From Mycobacterium aquaticum (GTDB taxonomy: Bacteria > Actinomycetota > Actinomycetes > Mycobacteriales > Mycobacteriaceae): a stretch of DNA of 64,000 nucleotides. Every line of letters begins with the position of its first letter. Position 1 is the first letter of the stretch. The DNA lies in contig NZ_MVHF01000029.1 in assembly GCF_002086485.1 (NCBI RefSeq), positions 1 to 64,000 of the forward strand. The letters run 5' to 3'. Shown here piece by piece: positions 26,075 to 34,012 of the stretch. Both the position numbers and the translations under genes were made by a program. The notes beneath the pieces are model-generated. The model saw only the letters and a list, made by a program, of their open reading frames with translations. It had not been told where the DNA came from and ran no database searches.

Positions 26075-27256
26075 GTGCGTGAGGTGCTGGGCGCGCTGGT
26101 CAAGTGCTGGCAGCGCGGCGAGAGCGTCGGTCTCGGTACCGTTGTCGCAACGTTCCGCTCCGCGCCTCGCGATCCGGGGGCATCGATGATGGTCGGCCCC
26201 GACGGGTGCGCTGTCGGATCCGTCTCGGGCGGCTGTGTCGAGGGTGCGGTCTACGAACTGGCGCAGGCGGTGACGGCATCGGGCCGCCCGGTGTTGCAGC
26301 GTTACGGGGTTTCCGACGACGACGCGTTCGCTGTCGGGCTGACCTGCGGCGGCATACTGGATGTCTACGTCGAGAAGGTCGACCGGACAACGTTTCCCGA
26401 GTTGGGGCAGATCGCCGAGGATGTCGATGCTGGCAGGCCTGTCGCGGTGGCCACCGTCGTCGACCATCCCAACCGGGCCTGGGTCGGTCGGCGCCTGGTG
26501 ATCCGACCCGACGAAAAGCCCTCTGTCCAGGGCACTCTCGGTTCCACCCGGGCCGACGACACCGTCGGCGATGATGCACTCGGGCTGCTGGCCACGGGTA
26601 CGAGCGCCACCTTGACCTACGGTGCCGACGGCCAGAGGCGCGGCGAGGGCATGCGGGTCTTCGTGTGGGCATTCGCCCCCAAACCACGGCTGCTCGTCTT
26701 CGGGGCCATCGACTTCGCAGCCGCGGTGGCTCGGATGGGCACATTTCTCGGCTATCACGTGACCGTGTGCGACGCGCGGCCGGTGTTCGCGACCCGCAGC
26801 AGGTTTCCCGACGCCGACGACGTCGTGGTCGACTGGCCGCACCGATACCTTGACGGCGAATACCGCGCGGGCCGAATCGATTCCCGAACGGTCGTGACCG
26901 TATTGACGCACGATCCGAAGTTCGACGTTCCGCTGCTGCAGACCGCGCTGCGCATCCCCGAGATCGCCTACGTCGGGGCGATGGGTTCCCGTCGCACGCA
27001 TCGACAACGGCTGGAACAGTTGCGCGACAACGGATTGACCGAGGCCGAACTGGGACGGCTGTGCAGCCCGATCGGCCTTGACCTCGGCGCGCGCACGCCC
27101 GAAGAGACCGCAGTCTCCATTGCCGCCGAGATCATCGCGAAACGCTGGGGCGGCAGTGGCAGGCGTCTCACGGACACCGTCGGCTCGATTCACGACGGAG
27201 CGCTTGTGCCCCAGGTCATGTCGGCCGGGTCGCAAGAATCTTCTGCATCTCGTTGA
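26075..27256 (+). CDS. XdhC/CoxF-family molybdenum cofactor maturation protein
   Basis: A 393-aa protein. The N-terminal XdhC domain (GLGTVVATFRSAPRDPGASM, GSVSGGCVEG) and the C-terminal Rossmann domain (RLLVFGAIDFAAAVARMG, AYVGAMGS) are both present. XdhC binds molybdenum cofactor and helps add the terminal sulfur before insertion into the hydroxylase. GTG start, 15 bp after coxG. Its 3' end overlaps the convergent pucR-like gene by 41 bp. Confidence 0.9.
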   Translation: MREVLGALVKCWQRGESVGLGTVVATFRSAPRDPGASMMVGPDGCAVGSVSGGCVEGAVYELAQAVTASGRPVLQRYGVSDDDAFAVGLTCGGILDVYVEKVDRTTFPELGQIAEDVDAGRPVAVATVVDHPNRAWVGRRLVIRPDEKPSVQGTLGSTRADDTVGDDALGLLATGTSATLTYGADGQRRGEGMRVFVWAFAPKPRLLVFGAIDFAAAVARMGTFLGYHVTVCDARPVFATRSRFPDADDVVVDWPHRYLDGEYRAGRIDSRTVVTVLTHDPKFDVPLLQTALRIPEIAYVGAMGSRRTHRQRLEQLRDNGLTEAELGRLCSPIGLDLGARTPEETAVSIAAEIIAKRWGGSGRRLTDTVGSIHDGALVPQVMSAGSQESSASR

Positions 27257-28874
27257 TCTGCAACGCCACCCCGATCTGGATGGCCACGGGGGTGCTGGTG
27301 CTGAACGGCCCGAGCAGCCGTTCCAGTTTGGCGAGGCGGTAGCGCAGCGTGTTGTAGTGGTAGTGCAGATGCCGTGCCGCCTCGGCCATGTTCATGTTGT
27401 GTTCGATGAGGGTCTCCAAGGTCTGGAACATCTCCGACCGTTCGGGCTCGCTCATGCGCAGGACCGGTCCGAGTTTCTCCTCGGCGAAGGCCCTCAGATC
27501 GTCGTCACTGACCTGCGCGAGCAACCGAAACAGGCCCAAGTCGCCATAGGCGGTCACCGCACCGCTGCCGGAGACCCGGGGCCCGAGGCGCAGCGCGGTG
27601 CGGGCTTCCTGATATGCCGTCGAAACGCCCGCCGGCCCAGGGTAATTGCGGCTGACACCGATGGCGTATTGAGCGTGCGTGAAGTGTGCCACCTCATCCT
27701 GCACCGCGCGGGCGACGGCGAGCACGTCTTGGTCGGCTCCGACGACCGCGACCAGTTCGGAACCCAACCCGGCGGCGGCCGCCAACCGGTCTCGACTACG
27801 GACCGCGGAGGCCCAGAATTCGATGGCACGGTCGTCGGCCAGGCGAGACCGCCGCCGGGCGTCGTGCGAGTCGTCACCGGTGCCCTCCCGGCGGCCGACC
27901 AGCACGACGATGTCGCGCTCCAGGTCCCACCCGAATCCCGAACCCAACGATGCGTATTCGGCGGCTTCGAACTCGCTACCAGAAATCAGCTCGAACAGAG
28001 CGTTGGAGGAAAACCGGCGCTCCACGGCTCCCACCGCGAGATCACGCGTAACCTCCAGTGCCGCAACAATTGCCGCTTGCCCGACCGCGACGAGACTGAA
28101 TTCGCCGAACGGTCTTTCGGCTTCGACCGCGACGACGAATCCGTGGTGCAGGCGGCCTGCCCGGATCTCGCGTGACGCCCATCGCCTGCCCGTGCGCTTG
28201 TCCGTGTGTAGGCCCGTCATCCCCAGCCGCAGCAGGTCCGCCGACTCGGCCTTCATGAAATTCAGGTCGATCAAGGGAGCTTCGTCACCGGCGAGCCCCA
28301 GCACGGTGCCTTGCGGATCGGTGATCACGACACTGGCGTCTCCCAGCAGACCCGAGAGGCTGCCCGCCAGTTCGTTGAGCCCTCCACCGGACAACGTGAT
28401 CGCCAGAAACGAGTGGTGAATCTCCTGGGCCTTGGCCAACGCCGAGGCCTGGCGGTTGACGATGATGGCGAACGCCCTGCTGAGAATGTCGTCGAAGCGG
28501 ATACGTTCGGGTATGACGACCAACGGCAGGCCGAGGCGTTCGGCGACGTCGACCATCTCCTGCCCGAGTTCGGGCATGTACCGGTCGAGTTTGATGCCGA
28601 TACCCGCCAGGCCGAGCCGGTGCAGGTCCGTCAACAGCTGACCCTGATCGGCGTTGTCGCGGGGCAACGGGTACCCCGTGGCGAGCAGAAACTCGTCCTG
28701 CCGAACCCATTTGCCGATGTCGGGAACCGTCATCACGTTCACGGCGCTGATGGCCCGGTCCAACCCGGCACCGCCCGCGATCAACTCGGCCCCGGACAGC
28801 ACCTCGTCGTCGAGCAACTCTCGGAGAGTGAGAGTCTGGCTTGAACTGGCACCCGCCGGATCTGGCGTGTTCAT
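27216..28874 (-). CDS. PucR-family transcriptional regulator
   Basis: A 552-aa regulator: an N-terminal purine-catabolism-regulator-like sensor domain (about 10-135, LTLRELLDDEVLSGAELIAG), a central GGDEF-like domain (about 300-440), and a C-terminal HTH (about 475-550, NMNMAEAARHLHYHYNTLRYRL). PucR proteins activate purine or related nitrogen-source genes. It converges on the molybdenum hydroxylase operon and is divergent from the F420 oxidoreductase gene, so it probably controls one or both. ATG 28874 is used because the sensor domain begins soon after. Confidence 0.88.
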   Translation of the reverse strand: MNTPDPAGASSSQTLTLRELLDDEVLSGAELIAGGAGLDRAISAVNVMTVPDIGKWVRQDEFLLATGYPLPRDNADQGQLLTDLHRLGLAGIGIKLDRYMPELGQEMVDVAERLGLPLVVIPERIRFDDILSRAFAIIVNRQASALAKAQEIHHSFLAITLSGGGLNELAGSLSGLLGDASVVITDPQGTVLGLAGDEAPLIDLNFMKAESADLLRLGMTGLHTDKRTGRRWASREIRAGRLHHGFVVAVEAERPFGEFSLVAVGQAAIVAALEVTRDLAVGAVERRFSSNALFELISGSEFEAAEYASLGSGFGWDLERDIVVLVGRREGTGDDSHDARRRSRLADDRAIEFWASAVRSRDRLAAAAGLGSELVAVVGADQDVLAVARAVQDEVAHFTHAQYAIGVSRNYPGPAGVSTAYQEARTALRLGPRVSGSGAVTAYGDLGLFRLLAQVSDDDLRAFAEEKLGPVLRMSEPERSEMFQTLETLIEHNMNMAEAARHLHYHYNTLRYRLAKLERLLGPFSTSTPVAIQIGVALQINEMQKILATRPT

Positions 28875-29013
28875 CGCCGGCAAGCTTAGCGCTGATCGAC
28901 AACGACCGCCGAGTTCTTTGGCAGAAATAGCCATGGGCGCTGCGATGGCCTTCTTCATATGGTTGCTACACCCCGGACACCAGCGCCCGGTCGACCCGAT
29001 GAGGAGGAACACC

Positions 29014-29739
29014 GTGACACGACCCGGGAAATCCCTTGTTGCTGAACGCGACACGAAGGAGACGGTGTCCATCCTGGGAGGGACGGGCAGTTTGGGTTTC
29101 GGCCTTGCCCTGCGACTCGGGGAGGCGGGATATGCCGTCTGCCTCGGCTCGCGTGATGCGCACCGGGCGGACCGCGCCGCGGCGCAGGCTCGTGAACTCG
29201 TCGAAGGCGGCACGTTCGTGGGCTGCCTCAACGGCGAAGCCGTCACCACTGCAGATCGACTGGTGATCATCGCCGTTCCTTTCGCGAGTCACGTCGCCAC
29301 CTTGAAGAGCGTCGCCGCGCACTGGCGAGCGGGTCAGGTGCTACTCGACACCACGGTTCCGCTGGCCACCGCGATCGGAGGACGCCCCACACATCTGGTC
29401 GAGCCCTGGCACGGATCGGCTGCGCAGCAAGCACGTTCGGCGATCGGTGACGATATCGGCCTCGCCGCCGGGCTGCACACCATCAGTGCGGCGGCCTTGC
29501 GCGACCTCGCGCATCCGCTCGATCAGGACACGCTCATCTGCGGCGACTCGCACGCCAAGGTTGCGGTCACCGCTGCGCTGGAACGCATCCGGGGTCTGCG
29601 CGTCGTCGACGCAGGATCACTTGAGATGAGCCGACTTCTCGAAGGGCTCACCCCGGTGCTGATCGGGATCAACATCCGGCACAAGACTCACGCCGGTATC
29701 CAGGTCACGCACCTGCAAGCACGGGCGGCCCTGGCGTGA
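29014..29739 (+). CDS. F420:NADPH oxidoreductase-like protein (NpdG family)
   Basis: A 241-aa dinucleotide-binding protein. The N-terminal VSILGGTGSLGFGLALRLGE and GSRDAHRAD match the NADP-binding fold of archaeal and bacterial F420-dependent NADP reductases; VIIAVPF and the HTISAAALRDL region also fit. It would reduce F420 with NADPH for the LLM-type enzyme at the head of the neighbouring operon. GTG 29014 has a GAGGAGG ribosome site; ATG at 28999 lies upstream of it. 139 bp from the divergent pucR-like gene. Confidence 0.78.
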   Translation: MTRPGKSLVAERDTKETVSILGGTGSLGFGLALRLGEAGYAVCLGSRDAHRADRAAAQARELVEGGTFVGCLNGEAVTTADRLVIIAVPFASHVATLKSVAAHWRAGQVLLDTTVPLATAIGGRPTHLVEPWHGSAAQQARSAIGDDIGLAAGLHTISAAALRDLAHPLDQDTLICGDSHAKVAVTAALERIRGLRVVDAGSLEMSRLLEGLTPVLIGINIRHKTHAGIQVTHLQARAALA

Positions 29740-29745
29740 ATCCGA

Positions 29746-30423
29746 TCAGTCGGATGACGAGCTTTCCGGGAGTTCCGCGTAATCCCACTGATGCTGCCGT
29801 GCCAGCGCGCAAGCAGCCTCGACGTCACCGGCAGCCAGGGAATCCAGGAGCAGCTGGTGATCACGGGCTATCTCGGTGAGATCCGGCGTGCGCGCCATGA
29901 TGGTCACCGAAGTCCGGGCCTCGATGTGCAGATTCTCCCACGAGCGTTTGATCAGGTCGTTGCCCGCAGCTTCGACAATGTGGCGATGGAATGCCACGCT
30001 TTCCAGGCCGACGGCTTCGGTGTCGTTCGCCCGCGCCGCATCATGCATTCTCTTGACGTCATCCTTCAGCTGATCGAAGGGAACGTTGCCTGCCATGAGC
30101 ACAAGCCGGGTGGCGGTCTCCTCAAGTGCGGCACGAAGAACGTAGCTTTCGCGCAACGTCTCGCGAATGAACGAGCGTACGAAGGTTCCGCGCCTCGGTT
30201 TGATCTCGACAAGCCCGAACGTCTCCAGCTCGCGCAACGCTTCCCGGACCGGGGCCTGGCTGGTACCGAACGTCGCCGCAACCTTGGTCTCCACCAGCCG
30301 CTCACCGGGCTCCAGTTCGCCTGACACGATTTGGCGTACCAGGGTGTCCCGGATCCGGTGACTGAGCGTCTGGCGAACATCCATCTGGTCGTGCGCGGGC
30401 ATGATCTGAAGATACGGACTCAT
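29746..30423 (-). CDS. GntR-family (FCD/FadR type) transcriptional regulator
   Basis: A 225-aa regulator. The N-terminal winged helix (about residues 17-80) contains LEPGERLVETKVAATFGTSQ and APVREALRELE. The C-terminal FCD helical domain has the metal-binding residues in D-EAVGLE-FHRHIVEAAGN. It is the last gene of a three-gene set with a reductase and a ferritin-like protein, and probably binds the 19-bp palindrome ahead of that set. The effector is likely a small organic acid or heterocycle. Confidence 0.87.
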   Translation of the reverse strand: MSPYLQIMPAHDQMDVRQTLSHRIRDTLVRQIVSGELEPGERLVETKVAATFGTSQAPVREALRELETFGLVEIKPRRGTFVRSFIRETLRESYVLRAALEETATRLVLMAGNVPFDQLKDDVKRMHDAARANDTEAVGLESVAFHRHIVEAAGNDLIKRSWENLHIEARTSVTIMARTPDLTEIARDHQLLLDSLAAGDVEAACALARQHQWDYAELPESSSSD

Positions 30424-30441
30424 TGCCCGGGAGACACGCAC

Positions 30442-30455
30442 CTGACGATAGTCAG
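30442..30455. promoter_or_regulatory. Inverted repeat upstream of the GntR gene
   Basis: CTGACGATAGTCAG, arms CTGAC/GTCAG, lies 19 bp before the GntR ATG. It shares CGATAGT with the larger palindrome at 32205-32223, suggesting a second, weaker site for the same regulator. Confidence 0.4.
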
Positions 30456-30491
30456 CCGACAACCCTCCGTGGCGAACCGAAGGCGTTCCGG

Positions 30492-31454
30492 TCAGAGGTC
30501 GATGACCAGCACGGCACTCTTCGACCGGGAAACACACGGCAGTATGACTCGATTCGATTCCCGCTCGGCGTCGCTGAGAACGTCGTCGTGGTGTTCTGGG
30601 ACGCCGTCGGCAACGGATAACTCGCACGTGCCACATATGCCCGCGCGGCAGGAGTTGTCGATCTCGTAGCCGGCTGCTTCGAGCACTTCCAGAAGCGTCT
30701 GGCCACCGGGCACCCGCAGACACTTCCCCGACCGGGCGAGTTGCACATCGAACCCGTCATCGGCGGTTACGTCCGGCGCCGCCTTCGGCGAGAAGCGTTC
30801 CAGATGTAGCGCGCCAGGCTGCCATGTGGCGCAGCGTGTTTCGACTGCATCGAGCAGTGGACCCGGACCACAGCAATAGACGGCGGTGTCAGGTCGAGGA
30901 GTGCCCAGGAAGTAGTCGAGATCGAGTAGGCCATATTCATCTTCAGGGATCACGCGCAAATCGCCCGCAGGTATGCCCCTCAGCTCGTCGATGAATGCCA
31001 TGGACTTGAGTGTTCGGCCGCCGTAGACAAGCGTCCACTGCTTGCCAGTGAGCGCGACCTGCCGAACCATCGGCAGGATGGGCGTGATGCCGATTCCCCC
31101 CGCCACGAACAGGTATCGAACCGCATCGACCAGCGTGAAGTTGTTGCGGGGCCCTCGGACGGGCAAGAGGTCTCCGGGTTGGATTCGGTCGTGGATGAAT
31201 TTCGATCCACCGCGACTCGCGGGCTCCCGCAGGACGGCGATCCGCCAGGTGTCAGTGTCGTCGGCGGCACCGCACAACGAGTACTGGCGGACGATTCCCT
31301 CTGCCAACTCAACGTCGATGTGCGCTCCGGGAGTCCACGTCGGAAGTGACGACCCGTCCATTGCTCGTAGTTCGAGGGCCAGAACGCCTTCTGCTTCTCG
31401 TCGCACCGACGAAACCTTCAAGCGTGCCGCCATATTCGATGATTGTGATGGCAT
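30492..31454 (-). CDS. Flavin/2Fe-2S oxygenase reductase (VanB/phthalate dioxygenase reductase type)
   Basis: A 320-aa reductase. The flavin-binding motif RQYS is at residues 56-59, GGIGITPILPM begins the NAD(P)-binding domain, and a C-terminal 2Fe-2S ferredoxin uses C269, C274, C277 and C307. This layout feeds electrons to Rieske or diiron oxygenases. No Rieske protein is adjacent, but the gene 25 bp upstream encodes a ferritin-like diiron protein, the natural partner. ATG 31454 is assumed; a second Met at residue 8 is possible. Confidence 0.87.
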   Translation of the reverse strand: MPSQSSNMAARLKVSSVRREAEGVLALELRAMDGSSLPTWTPGAHIDVELAEGIVRQYSLCGAADDTDTWRIAVLREPASRGGSKFIHDRIQPGDLLPVRGPRNNFTLVDAVRYLFVAGGIGITPILPMVRQVALTGKQWTLVYGGRTLKSMAFIDELRGIPAGDLRVIPEDEYGLLDLDYFLGTPRPDTAVYCCGPGPLLDAVETRCATWQPGALHLERFSPKAAPDVTADDGFDVQLARSGKCLRVPGGQTLLEVLEAAGYEIDNSCRAGICGTCELSVADGVPEHHDDVLSDAERESNRVILPCVSRSKSAVLVIDL

Positions 31455-31479
31455 CAGCAACCTCGCTGCCGCGGATGAC

Positions 31480-32178
31480 CTATCGCCGGCTTGTGAGCAG
31501 TCGCGTCGCCGAGTCCGGCGAGAACATGTTTGCGGCGATGTCACGCATGCCGCGCATCGCACGGAGGATCTCGTTCCGATCGTCGTCGGTTTCCGCGTAA
31601 CGCGAGAGGATCTGCCGTCCGAGTCCGACGTGGAATTTCTCGTCGATCTCGATCTTGCGGTGCACTCGGACCACTTCATCGAAGCCATGGCGTTCTCCGG
31701 CAAGGAAAGTCGGCTCAAGGCTTCCGGTTGCCGAGGTCTCCGACGCATTCCATGCTGCGACAGCCGCCAGCGGATGGCGGTCGAGGCACTCCCAAAGGAA
31801 TTCGCTCCAGGCCTGAGAATCCGCGGGAGCAGTCGTGGGCGCTGTGCCACCGAGTGATTCGACTGCACCGCTCACTGCCTCGTAGTGCTCGGCTTCCTGG
31901 AAGGCTTGCTTCGCCAACAGCGTGATGTGCTTCCGTTCGAAACCCAACCCGTACCGGCGGATCTCCTCGTTGAGCAGGAAGACGTAGTCGATCTCGCGCC
32001 AAGCCCGGGTGGCCAGCCACTCGGCAAGGATGATCGGCTGAGGGTCCAACGCGAACGACTCGAAGAACTCTTCGCTGGTGCGCTTGGCAGTCGCGAAGAT
32101 CGAATCGAGGATCTCGTCGACCTCCCCTTTGATGGGATCCAGACCTGTCCCGCCGCGAACGTTCCTGACATTGACCAC
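31480..32178 (-). CDS. Ferritin-like diiron protein, putative oxygenase component
   Basis: About 232 aa, all helical. Numbered from GTG 32178 the ligand pattern of a carboxylate-bridged diiron site is complete: E62, E95-x-x-H98, E147, E180-x-x-H183, with equal spacing in both halves (33 residues between the single Glu and the ExxH). The gene leads an operon with a 2Fe-2S flavin reductase, so a two-component oxygenase is the simplest reading. I do not recognise a characterised orthologue. GTG 32178 has AGAAGG 9 nt upstream; GTG 32196 is an alternative. Confidence 0.7.
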   Translation of the reverse strand: MVNVRNVRGGTGLDPIKGEVDEILDSIFATAKRTSEEFFESFALDPQPIILAEWLATRAWREIDYVFLLNEEIRRYGLGFERKHITLLAKQAFQEAEHYEAVSGAVESLGGTAPTTAPADSQAWSEFLWECLDRHPLAAVAAWNASETSATGSLEPTFLAGERHGFDEVVRVHRKIEIDEKFHVGLGRQILSRYAETDDDRNEILRAMRGMRDIAANMFSPDSATRLLTSRR

Positions 32179-32204
32179 GCGAAGCACCCTTCTCACGTCC
32201 AGAC

Positions 32205-32223
32205 ACTATCGATAATCGATAGT
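32205..32223. promoter_or_regulatory. Perfect 19-bp palindrome, probable GntR operator
   Basis: ACTATCGATAATCGATAGT: 9-bp arms around a central A, in the intergenic region 27 bp before the GTG of the ferritin-like gene and 217 bp before the permease. Sequence style (TATCGATA core) fits FCD-type GntR sites. Confidence 0.75.
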
Positions 32224-32439
32224 ATGGTGAGAGCTGTGACACAGTCAAGGCCGCGCGGCGCTCCCCTGGTTGACGTCATCAGCGCACACGACTGCACCCC
32301 AAAGCTGGCCCGGATGGGGTTGGCACCTTCCGCCAAACAACTCCTGTGAAGATTGGCTCCTGGTCATGTGTGCATCGGACGCCGGCGTCCCTAGCGTGAT
32401 GGGCCTCACGGTCTTCCTGTCCACGAAATGAGGACTTGC

Positions 32440-33900
32440 ATGAAAGACAGCGACGCGCAAGCGGTTCCGCCCGTTGGACAGCCGCCCCGCACGGAAACGT
32501 CTGACAGCGCGTTGACGCTCGAACGACGCGGCATCGCACATATCCCGACAAGCGAGCGCTACGGCCATCCACGAAACCAATTCACAGTGCGGTTCGCGCC
32601 GGTGATCTACCTGGCCGGCATCTATCTGGGCGCCAGCGGCGGCCCGCTGGGCCTCGGCCTGACGGGCAGCATCTCGGCGATCGTTCTTGCCAACATCCTG
32701 GGTTCGATCGTCACCGGCTTGTGCGCGGTCATGGGGCCCCGGCTCGGCATGCCCCAGCTACCGATGGGTCGGGCCCCGTTCGGCTACTTCGGGAACTTTC
32801 TTCCAGCGTTCCTGACGCTGCTGATGTGCATCGGCTACTACAGCGTCGGTACGGTACTCGGCGCCAAATCACTGGCGAGCCTTCTGAATGCGCCGTATGC
32901 CCCGACCGTTGTTGTCGTTGCGGCAGTGAGCATTTTGATCGGCATCTTCGGTTACAAGATCCTGCATGCGCTGGGCAAGATCATCACCAACGTGAGCATC
33001 GTGGTGCTCACCGTGGTCACGATAGTCCTCATCGTCCACGGCGGTGGTCCGGGCACCACCGCCACGGTCACCGGTGTCGACTACTGGCTTGCCTGGTCGG
33101 TTCTCTTCACCGCGGTGTTCGGCTACACCGCGAGCTGGGCACCGTATGCGTCGGACTACTCGCGCTATCTACCCGAAAACAGCAAGCCCTCATCGATATT
33201 CGCAGCAGCCTCCACGGGCCTGTTCGCCTCCACCACCTGGATGATGTGCCTCGGCGCCGGCCTCATCACCCTGATGCCCGGAGGCGACGTGATCGACGCG
33301 TTCGGCGTCGCGCTACCCGGCTGGCTGCGCTACGTCGCGCTTCTCACGCTCGGATTGTCTGCCATCCCGCACAACTCCGTGAACCTCTACAGCGGCGCCA
33401 TGAACACTCTGACGTGTGATGTGAAGCTGCCGCAGTGGGTGACCGTGACAATCGCAGGTCTCGTCGGTCTTGTCATCGCGTTGGTGTTCGGCGGAGACCA
33501 GTTCCAGGCGAATTTCCTGCTGTTCCTGCATGTTCTGTCGTACTACATCACGCCCTGGGTTGCGGTCCTTTTGGTCGACTACTACGTGGTACAGCGCGGC
33601 GGGCGAAACGTGTTGCCGTTCGAGAACTTCTACACTCCTGCCGGAGCGTTCGGGCGGTTCAACGTGGCGGGCCTGGCCGCACTGGTCATCGGTGTCGTCG
33701 TCTCGGTGCCGTTCATGGCCAACGACTTCTACACCGGTCCGATCGGTATCAGCCTCGGTGGCGCCGACCTGAGCTACTTCGTGTCCGCGATCGTGGCGGC
33801 CGTTGTCTACCTCGTCGCGCGGCGCTGGTTCGCGCCGCATGCCGGGGCGGCGCAGCTCCAAGGCCATCCGGAGGCGTCGCGGCTGGAGAAGACGAATTAG
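32440..33900 (+). CDS. NCS1-family nucleobase/cytosine-type permease
   Basis: A 486-aa inner-membrane transporter with about 12 transmembrane helices. NCS1 hallmarks are the substrate-site segment ASWAPYASDYSRYLP in the middle and PHNSVNLYSGAMNTL in a later helix. The family imports purines, pyrimidines, allantoin, hydantoins or thiamine with protons or sodium. It is divergent from the diiron/reductase/GntR operon and shares its control region, so it probably imports that operon's substrate. ATG 32440 has GAGG about 8 nt upstream; an ATG at 32428 overlaps that site. Confidence 0.9.
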   Translation: MKDSDAQAVPPVGQPPRTETSDSALTLERRGIAHIPTSERYGHPRNQFTVRFAPVIYLAGIYLGASGGPLGLGLTGSISAIVLANILGSIVTGLCAVMGPRLGMPQLPMGRAPFGYFGNFLPAFLTLLMCIGYYSVGTVLGAKSLASLLNAPYAPTVVVVAAVSILIGIFGYKILHALGKIITNVSIVVLTVVTIVLIVHGGGPGTTATVTGVDYWLAWSVLFTAVFGYTASWAPYASDYSRYLPENSKPSSIFAAASTGLFASTTWMMCLGAGLITLMPGGDVIDAFGVALPGWLRYVALLTLGLSAIPHNSVNLYSGAMNTLTCDVKLPQWVTVTIAGLVGLVIALVFGGDQFQANFLLFLHVLSYYITPWVAVLLVDYYVVQRGGRNVLPFENFYTPAGAFGRFNVAGLAALVIGVVVSVPFMANDFYTGPIGISLGGADLSYFVSAIVAAVVYLVARRWFAPHAGAAQLQGHPEASRLEKTN

Positions 33901-33970
33901 GTTGTCTCCGTTGGTCAGCCACGCAGCACCAACGCGTCCCGCCGGGCTTTGAGCTGTGCTCACGACACAC

Positions 33971-34007
33971 GGCGTGGCGGGCAGCAGACACGCACCCTCG
34001 CGGTGCA
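33971..34007 (+). repeat. Dispersed hairpin repeat, copy D
   Basis: Copy with GCGTGGC/GACACGC arms (one mismatch) and loop GGGCAGCA, followed by ACCCTCGCGGTGCA. It sits between the convergent permease and amiA1 genes, 6 bp beyond the amiA1 stop, the same placement as copy C. Confidence 0.78.
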
Positions 34008-34012
34008 AAGGG

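Noticed and set aside
31885..32349. Plus-strand open frame of 154 codons across the palindrome
   Set aside because: Mostly antisense to the ferritin-like gene, which has a full diiron ligand set; no ribosome site or family.
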